Origin: a virus
IMG/VR virus record: IMGVR_UViG_3300030107_003274
Span: 1-31,467 of that record
DNA length: 31,467 nucleotides
Strand: one strand, 5' to 3'
Shown here: positions 26,001 through 31,467 of the stretch, in pieces
Layout: each line of letters begins with the position of its first letter
Numbering within the stretch: position 1 is the stretch's first letter
The notes under the pieces: generated by a model
The model's input: the letters and a program-made list of their open reading frames with translations, nothing else
Database searches by the model: none
What the model was told of the DNA's origin: nothing
Position numbers and translations under genes: made by a program

Positions 26001-26368
26001 CAGAAAGTATATTTAACTCCAACCTTGGTTGCCCAAGCGTTGTCGTCATCTGTATCAGAATCTGCTGTTAGTAACGCTAGCTCACCATATACATCTACCT
26101 TATCAGTAGCTGCTACGGAACCACCAACTTTACCAGAAATTCTAGTATCAGATTCATCAGCTCCATCTAATGCAACGATGGCAGGGCCACCTTGTACATA
26201 GAATGATGCTGTATCATTACCACCTTCAAATCCTACATGGACATCTGTGGTAGTGCTGGTGTAATCCGATCCTGTTAGTGAGGAATTTGCCTCTACATTT
26301 ACATATACACCAGCTGTTGCAGGTGTCGCCAGGGCTGTAGTAGCCAGTACGGCAAGTGCTAATTTCAT
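26000..26368 (-). CDS. 122-aa secreted beta-rich protein, small porin-like
   Basis: MKLALAVLATTALATPATA is a clear signal peptide (cleavage expected after residue 19). The mature ~103 residues alternate polar and hydrophobic positions in about six strands (GVYVNVEANS, TTDVHVGFEGG, SFYVQGGPAIVAL, RISGKVGGSVA, KVDVYGELALLT, ATKVGVKYTF). The last residue is Phe, the usual terminal signal of outer-membrane beta-barrels. It is short for a monomeric barrel, so an oligomer or a non-barrel secreted protein is possible. No Shine-Dalgarno sequence precedes its ATG; instead a 16-codon peptide with a strong ribosome site ends 6 bases upstream, so translation is probably coupled to it. Confidence 0.75.
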   Translation of the reverse strand: MKLALAVLATTALATPATAGVYVNVEANSSLTGSDYTSTTTDVHVGFEGGNDTASFYVQGGPAIVALDGADESDTRISGKVGGSVAATDKVDVYGELALLTADSDTDDDNAWATKVGVKYTF

Positions 26369-26374
26369 TGTTAA

Positions 26375-26425
26375 TTAAATAATTTTGGTATAAGGGATAC
26401 CACGATACTTTAGTTGGACTTTCAT
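26375..26425 (-). CDS. 16-aa peptide behind the riboswitch, translation-coupling leader
   Basis: The peptide MKVQLKYRGIPYTKII has an ideal ribosome site: AAGGAG (26433-26438), 7 bases before its ATG. The core 'LKYRGxPY' resembles the start of the small cyanobacterial DUF4278 proteins (typically MKLTYRGxxY), which I recall in cyanobacteria and cyanophages. Its stop codon is 6 bases before the secreted-protein ATG, which has no ribosome site of its own. It sits exactly where the short ORF of the 'Downstream-peptide' RNA motif is expected. Either the peptide has a function or its translation serves to deliver ribosomes to the next gene. Confidence 0.7.
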   Translation of the reverse strand: MKVQLKYRGIPYTKII

Positions 26426-26500
26426 TAGTCTTCTCCTTAGTACCTAACCCCCGTTCCATGGTTAGGGTTCATGCGTCCTGTTAAGGATGAACGGACGTGG
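26426..26500 (-). promoter_or_regulatory. Candidate glutamine-II (Downstream-peptide) riboswitch
   Basis: Read on the minus strand, three pairings can be drawn: GTTCAT (26487-26492) with ATGAAC (26467-26472); CCTAACC (26460-26466) with GGTTAGG (26443-26449); and loop TCCTTA (26482-26487) with TAAGGA (26434-26439), which is part of the Shine-Dalgarno sequence. This gives two hairpins and a pseudoknot that would hide the ribosome site. A further pair, CGTCC (26493-26497) with GGACG (26474-26478), competes with these. The core 'CGTTCATCC...GGACGCAT' resembles, from memory, the glnA/Downstream-peptide family, known from marine picocyanobacteria and a cyanophage, located before a short-peptide ORF and shown to bind L-glutamine. 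The setting (hli upstream, 16-codon ORF downstream) fits. Not confirmed by a covariance search. Confidence 0.68.
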
Positions 26501-26502
26501 TA

Positions 26503-26664
26503 TTAAAGTATGCCAGGGATGATCTGACCTGTTGTAAGATATGCTCCTACTGCTGCTACGAATCCTATCATCGCAAGCTGTCCATTAACTCTCTCTGCAT
26601 TTTCAGAGTATTTAATATCTAGTACTTGAACGGTAGGTTCAGAAGCGAAACGATTGTCTGTCAT
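26503..26664 (-). CDS. hli: High-light-inducible protein (Hli, one-helix chlorophyll-binding protein)
   Basis: A 53-aa protein translated directly. Residues 21-35 read ENAERVNGQLAMIGF, the ExxNGxxAMxGF chlorophyll a/b-binding motif of Hlips, followed by a hydrophobic helix (VAAVGAYLTTG) and the typical QIIPGIL end. Hlips sit in the thylakoid membrane with photosystem II, bind pigment and dissipate excess light energy. Cyanophages carry them, usually with psbA, to protect photosynthesis during infection. It lies 60 bases after the 38-aa gene. No Shine-Dalgarno sequence precedes the ATG; the leader is AT-rich (TATTTTTATTATTA). The candidate riboswitch starts within a few bases of its stop. Confidence 0.95.
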   Translation of the reverse strand: MTDNRFASEPTVQVLDIKYSENAERVNGQLAMIGFVAAVGAYLTTGQIIPGIL

Positions 26665-26724
26665 TAATAATAAAAATAGATTAATGGCCGAGGATGATAG
26701 GTCAGGTCGGCACGATATACTATC

Positions 26725-26841
26725 TTATACACCTTTAGGATATATTGCTGCAGCTTCTAGAAGAATTTTAATCTTCTTCTTAGGTGATTTACCTTGAGCT
26801 GATTTGACTTTCTTATCAAATTTATTGTAGTGTCCAGGCAT
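26725..26841 (-). CDS. 38-aa basic protein coupled to psbA
   Basis: Translated directly: [20 protein letters not shown], then KKKIKILLEAAAIYPKGV. It is Lys-rich with a short C-terminal amphipathic stretch. Its ATG shares an A with the psbA stop (TAATG), so ribosomes finishing D1 could re-initiate here. Small basic 'MPGxY' peptides occur in cyanophages as far as I recall, without known function. The tight coupling to psbA makes expression with D1 very likely; a role in D1 assembly or repair is only a hypothesis. Confidence 0.7.
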   Translation of the reverse strand: MPGHYNKFDKKVKSAQGKSPKKKIKILLEAAAIYPKGV

Positions 26842-27869
26842 TATGCTAAATCCAATGGGAAATTGTGTGCATTTCTTTCATGCATTACTTCCATACCTAA
26901 GTCGGCACGGTTAAGTATATCTGCCCATGTTGGTACAACTTTACCACTTGAATCTACAATGGATTGATTGAAATTAAACCCGTTGAGATTGAATGCCATA
27001 GTTGCGATTCCCATAGAGGTAAGCCATATGCCCACGACTGGGAAAACACCAAGAAAGAAATGAAGAGAACGAGAATTATTAAAGCTCGCATATTGAAATA
27101 TAAGTCTACCGAAATAACCGTGGGCGGCTACGATGTTATAAGTCTCTTCTTCTTGACCAAACTTGTAGCCATAGTTTTGTGATTCATTATCTGTTGTCTC
27201 TTTAACAATAGAACTAGAGACCAATGATCCGTGCATAGCAGCGAACAAAGCCCCACCAAATACCCCCGCAACACCCAACATATGGAAAGGATGCATGAGG
27301 ATATTATGTTCCGCTTGAAAGACAAACATAAAGTTGAACGTTCCTGATATCCCCAACGGCATACCGTCAGAGAAACTTCCTTGCCCGAAAGGATATACCA
27401 GGAAGACAGCGAATGACGCTGCAACGGGCGCTGAATAAGCAACACAAATCCAGGGACGCATCCCTAATCTATAACTAAGTTCCCATTGTCGTCCCATGTA
27501 TGCTGCAATACCGATGAGAAAGTGGAACACAATAAGTTGATATGGTCCTCCGTTATATAACCACTCGTCGAGGGTTGCAGCTTCCCAGATTGGGTAGAAG
27601 TGAAGACCGATTGCGTTGCTTGATGGCACGACTGCGCCTGAGATGATGTTGTTTCCATAGAGTAGTGATCCAGCAACTGGTTCACGTATCCCGTCTATGT
27701 CTACAGGCGGTGCTGCGATGAAAGCGATAATGAAACAAGTAGCTGCAGTAAGTAAGCATGGAATCATGAGGACACCAAACCACCCCACGTAGAGGCGGTT
27801 GTTGGTGCTTGTAACCCAGTCGCAGAACTGATTCCAATTATTCTGCTTAGGTAGTGTGAGTGTACTCAT
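26841..27869 (-). CDS. psbA: Photosystem II reaction-centre protein D1, without C-terminal extension
   Basis: 342 residues, intact, in standard numbering minus 2. All key residues are present: Tyr-Z Y159 (Y161), D168 (D170), E187/H188 (E189/H190), chlorophyll ligand H196 (H198), iron ligands H213/H270 (H215/H272), S262 (S264, QB/herbicide site) and H330, E331, H335, D340, A342 for the Mn4CaO5 cluster. Residue 128 (130) is Gln, the form usual in low-light D1. The protein ends exactly at the alanine that is the mature C-terminus (A344), so no CtpA-cleaved extension exists. D1 supplied by the phage replaces photodamaged host D1 so that photosynthesis can power infection. The start overlaps the preceding stop (ATGA), leaving no untranslated leader. 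Confidence 0.99.
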   Translation of the reverse strand: MSTLTLPKQNNWNQFCDWVTSTNNRLYVGWFGVLMIPCLLTAATCFIIAFIAAPPVDIDGIREPVAGSLLYGNNIISGAVVPSSNAIGLHFYPIWEAATLDEWLYNGGPYQLIVFHFLIGIAAYMGRQWELSYRLGMRPWICVAYSAPVAASFAVFLVYPFGQGSFSDGMPLGISGTFNFMFVFQAEHNILMHPFHMLGVAGVFGGALFAAMHGSLVSSSIVKETTDNESQNYGYKFGQEEETYNIVAAHGYFGRLIFQYASFNNSRSLHFFLGVFPVVGIWLTSMGIATMAFNLNGFNFNQSIVDSSGKVVPTWADILNRADLGMEVMHERNAHNFPLDLA

Positions 27870-28093
27870 GCGTTTACGTCTTGATTGAAAGGATCAGGTC
27901 GATTCATGTGTTTACGTTTAGCTTTTTCAGGTTGACTGTATGGTTTATCTGATTTTTCAGTTAAAGGTTTAGATTTCTTATTCTTCTTAGCTAACTTTGT
28001 AGGAGGTTTAGGTGGGTTAGGATACCCAGGCCAAGGTGGTCCTCCAGGTGGGCGTGGGCGGTATGGTGCATCTTCTTTATTAGGTTCCCTCAT
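27866..28093 (-). CDS. 75-aa Pro/Lys-rich protein upstream of psbA
   Basis: Begins [20 protein letters not shown] and continues with Pro-rich ([13 protein letters not shown]) and then Lys-rich segments ([20 protein letters not shown]), ending [12 protein letters not shown]. It looks disordered and strongly basic, with no membrane segment. The stop overlaps the psbA start (ATGA) and the ATG lies 2 bases after the preceding gene, so it is in the same coupled chain. Function unknown; nucleic acid or virion binding would suit the charge. Confidence 0.65.
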   Translation of the reverse strand: MREPNKEDAPYRPRPPGGPPWPGYPNPPKPPTKLAKKNKKSKPLTEKSDKPYSQPEKAKRKHMNRPDPFNQDVNA

Positions 28094-28095
28094 AA

Positions 28096-28266
28096 CTAAT
28101 TATTATTGTTAACTTCATTAACCATTTTATCAAACCTTTGCTTAGTTTTCCAAGGAAGTTTTTGGTAATTAGGGTCTACATACTTCTTCTTTGTACCATC
28201 AGTATTGTACTGACTGTTAGATCTACCTGGCTTATGCTTAGGTGACCCTGCTGTTTTTTCTGACAT
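28096..28266 (-). CDS. 56-aa basic hypothetical protein
   Basis: Translated directly: MSEKTAGSPKHKPGRSNSQY, then NTDGTKKKYVDPNYQKLPWK and TKQRFDKMVNEVNNNN. It is polar and basic, with no hydrophobic span. It starts 2 bases after the scaffold stop and ends 2 bases before the next ATG, filling the space completely, which argues that it is translated. I recognise no family. The Pro-Trp-Lys-(Thr/Lys) segment followed by a helix is the only structured-looking part. Confidence 0.65.
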   Translation of the reverse strand: MSEKTAGSPKHKPGRSNSQYNTDGTKKKYVDPNYQKLPWKTKQRFDKMVNEVNNNN

Positions 28267-28268
28267 AA

Positions 28269-29165
28269 TTAGAAGATTAAATTGTCTGATCGTTCAAGTT
28301 TAGCAATGACATCCTGCCGATAAGCAGGGTCATTGTCATATCTTTTATCACTCATTGCTGAAACCAATTCAGCTTGACTTCTATAAACATCTTTTGTTGG
28401 AGATGCTGGTGCTTTTCCTGATAACATAGTTCCTTCGTAACCTACTGCATTTTGATATTGAGCTTTTAATCCACTGACTGCTAACTTAATAGCAGGTACA
28501 CTTCCTGTATTTACTAATGTATCAAAAGCTTGTATCTCTTTAGCATCAAGATTATTAGATGCCCAATCTACAATTTGTTGATAAGTTTCTTCACCACCAA
28601 CTGATTGTTTAACTTCTGCTACAGCTGAATCAGATATATCATCTGGATCACTAGTGCTTGAAGTGTAACCAGATTCTGCAGCTCTACCAGCTAGGTAAGA
28701 ATCCACAGAACTTTTAGATAAACCAGCATCTAACAATGAATTATACATATCATCAGTTATTTGTCCTTGGTTTTCATGGAAGTGCTTACTGATAGCATAA
28801 GGATCTACGTTAGAGTCTTGGAATATCTGACTCAACTTCTCACCATAATCACTGCTTACAGTCTCATAATTAACAGAACCATCTTCTTTATAAAAATTCT
28901 CTTGAGTTGGTGTTTCTTCTACAGTCTCTTTAGCTTCAGGTTCTTCTGTAGTTACCTCTTCCTTACCATCTTCTCCAAGTTTCTTTTGAAGTTCTATATA
29001 AGCTTTCTCTAATTCCTGTGCATTCTGATACTTACCAGCAAGTAATGATTCTTGTTGAGCTTCTAGAGCTTCACCAACTGCAAGAGCTTCTTGTTCAGTT
29101 TGAGTTAAATCATCACCTTGGGTAACTGTATCAGTACCAGGATCATAAGTTAATGTTTCTGCCAT
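28269..29165 (-). CDS. Capsid assembly scaffolding protein (T7 gp9-like)
   Basis: 298 residues (T7 gp9 has 307), acidic and largely helical, as scaffolds are. The region AGKYQNAQELEKAYIELQKK near residue 40-62 is the characteristic 'G K(Y/F) x (S/N)xEELxKAYxEL' motif of this family. It is followed by an acidic low-complexity stretch (TTEEPEAKETVEETPTQENF) and a helical C-terminus (AYRQDVIAKLERSDNLIF). It directs capsid subunits into the prohead and leaves before packaging. It follows portal after 2 bases. The capsid gene is not next; ~2.7 kb of accessory genes separate them. Confidence 0.9.
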   Translation of the reverse strand: MAETLTYDPGTDTVTQGDDLTQTEQEALAVGEALEAQQESLLAGKYQNAQELEKAYIELQKKLGEDGKEEVTTEEPEAKETVEETPTQENFYKEDGSVNYETVSSDYGEKLSQIFQDSNVDPYAISKHFHENQGQITDDMYNSLLDAGLSKSSVDSYLAGRAAESGYTSSTSDPDDISDSAVAEVKQSVGGEETYQQIVDWASNNLDAKEIQAFDTLVNTGSVPAIKLAVSGLKAQYQNAVGYEGTMLSGKAPASPTKDVYRSQAELVSAMSDKRYDNDPAYRQDVIAKLERSDNLIF

Positions 29166-29167
29166 AA

Positions 29168-30778
29168 TTATTCAGTAGGTGGTGGTTCAGGTTGTGCTTG
29201 TAATGCATCGGATATATTATTTATCCTATCTGTAGCATCAGGGTCTTTAGAAGCATCCATTAAAGGAGTACCTGCTAACTGACCTGCTTGATCTACTAAG
29301 GATTGCTGTGCATATTGTTGTTGTTTCCTCTGCATATCCATAGCCATCTCTTGTTCAGTCTTGATAAGATTAAGTATATCAATACCTTGAGATGCAGCTA
29401 ATCGTTTAATAGCTTCAGTTGGATTAACATATCTAACTAATGCTTCTGGTCCTAATGTTTGAGCTATTATTTGTATGAATGTAGTTAATGAATCCCTATC
29501 TCCAGCACGACCAAGTGCATTAACACCTGCTACAATCTTAGGTCTAACTAAATCTTTAGGTAGCTTAGGTATTTGATTTGATCGCTGGAGTACTAACAAC
29601 GTTCGGTTTAAATATGGGATTAAGAACTCAATTGTAAGTAATGAGAATAGACCACCAAGTTGTTGTTCTAATTCTAATTGAGTCATACGAACTTCTTCAG
29701 CTGTTGTTCTTTCACTGTCTCTTATATTAAGGACAAGGAAAGCTTCTAATATTCTCTTCTCTAATTGTATTGCAAGGTCATGAGCTGTACGGAAGTCAGC
29801 TGTTTTACCAACTTCAATTACAGAAACATCTTCTTCTCGTCCCTGTATGATAGCACCATTACCTGCATTGGCTAAGGTCTGTGGTTTTGTTGTAGCACTA
29901 GGAGATACCAGGAATAAAACCTTAGCAGCTACACTAGACCCCTCTACAAGGGCCTGTGATAGGCCATCAAGACTTCTTAGGTCTCCTATGAACTCTTCTA
30001 CTCTACCACGTCCGTAGTCCTCTCCATCGACTGTATTGAAACGAAGAACTAACCAAGGGCTAGCATTCTTTGGAGCTGTGCTACGACTACCAGGGATGAT
30101 CATATCATCTACTTCCTGATGCCAAACCCAACGTCCGCTGCTTTCCTCTTGCTTAACACATGTGTATACTTCTGCGTCGTCTTCATCTGAGCCTGTTTTA
30201 TTTTGATTAGGATCATTAGGATAGGGATCAGGTTTCGACTCAAGACCTAATACTTTCCTACTAATCATCTCTTTTGTAACGATCTCTATGACGTTACCAT
30301 TACCATCTCTATTGACAACAAATCTTTGTAGTGGGAAATGTTTTAAACCATCTTTACCCATAAATATGAGTGCATTACCTGATACAATCAGATGTTTTAA
30401 TGCTTGATGGACAACTACTCTATCATTAGAAGCTGCAATATAATCCATAATCATCCTCTCCATCTTGGAGAAAGATAGATCTAACTCACTTCTTATTGAT
30501 GGATCAAGTTCTTCACCTAACTTATCATCTCTGACTTGTAGTTTAAAGAAGCTTGTAGAAGGAGGCAGGATTGCTAACATTAGCTTTGCTGCTAAAGTTA
30601 CAACTGCTTTCGCCCCAACTGATTGCCAAGGTTGTAGTAAATGTTGTTTACCACCACGTTGACCTGTGTCTTTTTGTATTAGATATGGCAGAGTTAATTC
30701 AGAACACTCAATAGCTGTATCTAAAAATTGAGATCTATTTGTAGATAACTTTGAGTATCTTTCACTTGCCTTATACAT
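29168..30778 (-). CDS. Portal (head-tail connector) protein, T7 gp8-like
   Basis: 536 residues, the same length as T7 gp8. It forms the dodecameric ring at one capsid vertex through which DNA is packaged and ejected. Family hallmarks are the N-terminal RSQFLDTAIECSELTLPYLI, KAVVTLAAKLMLAILPPSTS FFKLQ, the central region DYGRGRVEEFIGDLRSLDGL SQALVEGS, and the RDSERTTAEEVRMTQLELEQ QLGG segment near residue 350-375. The C-terminus is Gln-rich (MQRKQQQYAQQSLVDQAGQL), also usual. It overlaps the upstream gene by 8 bases. Confidence 0.95.
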   Translation of the reverse strand: MYKASERYSKLSTNRSQFLDTAIECSELTLPYLIQKDTGQRGGKQHLLQPWQSVGAKAVVTLAAKLMLAILPPSTSFFKLQVRDDKLGEELDPSIRSELDLSFSKMERMIMDYIAASNDRVVVHQALKHLIVSGNALIFMGKDGLKHFPLQRFVVNRDGNGNVIEIVTKEMISRKVLGLESKPDPYPNDPNQNKTGSDEDDAEVYTCVKQEESSGRWVWHQEVDDMIIPGSRSTAPKNASPWLVLRFNTVDGEDYGRGRVEEFIGDLRSLDGLSQALVEGSSVAAKVLFLVSPSATTKPQTLANAGNGAIIQGREEDVSVIEVGKTADFRTAHDLAIQLEKRILEAFLVLNIRDSERTTAEEVRMTQLELEQQLGGLFSLLTIEFLIPYLNRTLLVLQRSNQIPKLPKDLVRPKIVAGVNALGRAGDRDSLTTFIQIIAQTLGPEALVRYVNPTEAIKRLAASQGIDILNLIKTEQEMAMDMQRKQQQYAQQSLVDQAGQLAGTPLMDASKDPDATDRINNISDALQAQPEPPPTE

Positions 30779-31025
30779 TTAATCCTTGACCTCCTTGTTG
30801 TTCATCAACATTCAATGGTATCCTCAAAGCATCTGCACCTGTTCTATTAGCATCAGCGATAGAAGATTCTCTTCTGGAACCATAATTTACAGTTGCATCT
30901 ACTTCATCTTTATCAGCTAGGTCTATAGGATTAGGTAAAGATTCTTTAATTACTGGAGGTGGTGTTATTGGTGGTGGTGCTGCACCTGCCTTTTGTACAG
31001 GTGGTGAGAAAAAATTCTTACACAT
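30771..31025 (-). CDS. 84-aa protein upstream of portal, possibly T7 gp7.3-like tail assembly protein
   Basis: Begins MCKNFFSPPVQKAGAAPPPI, with a Pro/Ala-rich first third, an acidic middle (DLADKDEVDATVNYGSRRES) and a C-terminus RTGADALRIPLNVDEQQGGQ GLNV. The 'S.R....G..ALRIPL......GLN(I/V)' ending resembles the C-terminal pattern of small tail assembly proteins, and T7 gp7.3 occupies the same place before gene 8 and ends GGGINI. It overlaps its upstream gene by 8 bases and portal by 8 bases. Similarity to gp7.3 is based on the tail pattern and position only. Confidence 0.55.
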   Translation of the reverse strand: MCKNFFSPPVQKAGAAPPPITPPPVIKESLPNPIDLADKDEVDATVNYGSRRESSIADANRTGADALRIPLNVDEQQGGQGLNV

Positions 31026-31212
31026 TAGTTTCGTCTAATAATGTCTTAACATAATCTACTACGCTTGTTTGACCAGCTCTGTACATGATAGAAGCAATCT
31101 GTTCTTTAGGATGGACAGGTTGAGGAGGAAACTTATTTTCTAAATCCTCAACCAATTTCTCTAACTTCTCTGAGTGTATGTTAAGCGTAGCTGGGTAAAT
31201 TTGTGTTTGCAT
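31018..31212 (-). CDS. 64-aa hypothetical protein
   Basis: From the ATG at 31212: MQTQIYPATLNIHSEKLEKL, then VEDLENKFPPQPVHPKEQIA and SIMYRAGQTSVVDYVKTLLD. A TTG two codons upstream is an alternative start. The protein is small, soluble and helical, with a central Pro-rich hinge. It overlaps the reductase gene by 32 bases and the next gene by 8. Similar small proteins with an 'SIMYRAGQxSVVxY(V/I)' stretch occur at this site in cyanopodoviruses as far as I recall; function unknown. Confidence 0.65.
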   Translation of the reverse strand: MQTQIYPATLNIHSEKLEKLVEDLENKFPPQPVHPKEQIASIMYRAGQTSVVDYVKTLLDETNV

Positions 31213-31467
31213 GTTCAAAAAATGCTGGCATTCTGGCTGATTTGGTGTCAGAAAATTGTGGTGCCTTGCCTTGATACATTAAGGTATCACTAGCATCCAG
31301 CCAAAATTTTTTGTCCAAATATTTATCAGTAGTATTTATACCTAGGGGTTGAAGAACCCAGTTAATGGTGGCCTTCCTAAGTTTATCCAGAGATTGACTA
31401 GGAGATAAGCCCAACTCACGACATACAAGGCTATTAGTGGCCACGTGTATTTGTTCGTCTCTAGAGA
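31181..31467 (-). CDS. Class I ribonucleotide reductase beta subunit, C-terminal part (partial)
   Basis: The frame is open to the window edge, so this is the end of a longer protein; a GTG at 31444 is probably an internal Val. The first visible residues, SRDEQIHVATNSLVCRELGL, contain the R-D-E-x-x-H motif of ferritin-like R2 proteins, where the Glu and His bind the di-metal centre. The rest reads KLRKATINWVLQPLGI, then YLDKKFWLDASDTLMYQGKA, and a flexible C-terminal tail (FFEHANTNLPSYA), which in R2 proteins docks onto the alpha subunit. Podovirus P-SSP7 has been reported to encode a class I reductase with a short beta subunit upstream of its structural genes; this fits. It would make deoxynucleotides for phage replication. 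Confidence 0.6.
   Translation of the reverse strand, partial: SRDEQIHVATNSLVCRELGLSPSQSLDKLRKATINWVLQPLGINTTDKYLDKKFWLDASDTLMYQGKAPQFSDTKSARMPAFFEHANTNLPSYA

Noticed and set aside
26226-26459. 77-codon minus-strand frame across the RNA element and the start of the secreted protein gene
   Set aside because: It conflicts with two better-supported genes and the RNA structure, and its translation is Cys/Arg-rich without any recognisable feature.
26687-26711. Hairpin GCCGA/TCGGC between the 38-aa gene and hli as a psbA terminator
   Set aside because: Only a 5-bp stem with a 15-base loop, and the following T-rich stretch is interrupted and distant. Too weak to call.
27128-27685. Two alternate-frame ORFs (105 and 73 codons) inside psbA
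   Set aside because: They overlap fully conserved D1 coding sequence; typical out-of-frame shadows.
27870-28093. A PhotoRC-type RNA motif upstream of psbA
   Set aside because: Such motifs are known in psbA leaders, but here the psbA ATG overlaps the preceding stop codon, leaving no untranslated leader, and I saw no matching structure.
1-31467. tRNA genes, insertion sequences, integrase or attachment sites
   Set aside because: No cloverleaf, transposase, recombinase or flanking repeat was recognised. This negative rests on reading only, not on a dedicated search.

Overview
The window is part of the late (virion) region of a T7-like marine cyanophage (podovirus, P-SSP7-type architecture). Every gene I can support lies on the minus strand, so transcription runs from high to low coordinates. 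Three things point to a virus of Prochlorococcus or Synechococcus: intact psbA (photosystem II D1) and hli genes sit inside the structural operon; the proteins follow T7 gene order and sizes (8, 9, 10, 11, 12, 13, 14, 15, 16, 17, 18, 19); and several small accessory proteins look like ones I know from cyanophages. Base composition is moderately AT-rich, with the capsid, psbA and one fibre-like gene visibly richer in GC.

Layout in transcription order. 31467-30771: the C-terminal end of a ferritin-like ribonucleotide reductase beta subunit and two small proteins. 30778-28269: portal (gp8) and scaffold (gp9). 28266-25714: a host-like/accessory cassette between scaffold and capsid genes, containing two small basic proteins, psbA, a 38-aa basic protein, hli, a candidate glutamine-II ('downstream-peptide') riboswitch, its 16-residue peptide, a secreted beta-rich protein, a 43-aa membrane protein with a Cys-x-x-Cys-x-x-Cys motif and a 51-aa acidic protein. 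25713-24361: a hairpin-rich leader, the major capsid protein and a strong intrinsic terminator. 24352-12567: tail adaptor and nozzle (gp11, gp12) and internal virion proteins (gp13-16). 12564-6242: tail fibre and four further fibre or adhesin-like proteins, three of them with a common N-terminal tag. 6223-3673: five accessory proteins, including two membrane-type and two exported ones. 3657-1: a small protein, the small terminase, a basic protein, two hypothetical proteins (one with an HNH-like signature) and the start of the large terminase.

Packaging is tight: stop and start codons often overlap (TAATG, ATGA, TGATG), which suggests chains of translationally coupled genes. Several small genes shorter than 60 codons fall in the apparent gaps and are annotated here from direct translation.

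The most interesting part is 26500-25714. An RNA element able to form two hairpins, plus a loop pairing with the Shine-Dalgarno sequence, precedes a 16-residue peptide. That peptide is followed 6 nt later by a secreted-protein gene with no ribosome site of its own, then by two more genes coupled through overlapping stop/start codons. If the riboswitch call is right, the phage links the host's glutamine (nitrogen) status to an envelope protein cassette placed between its photosynthesis genes and its capsid gene.
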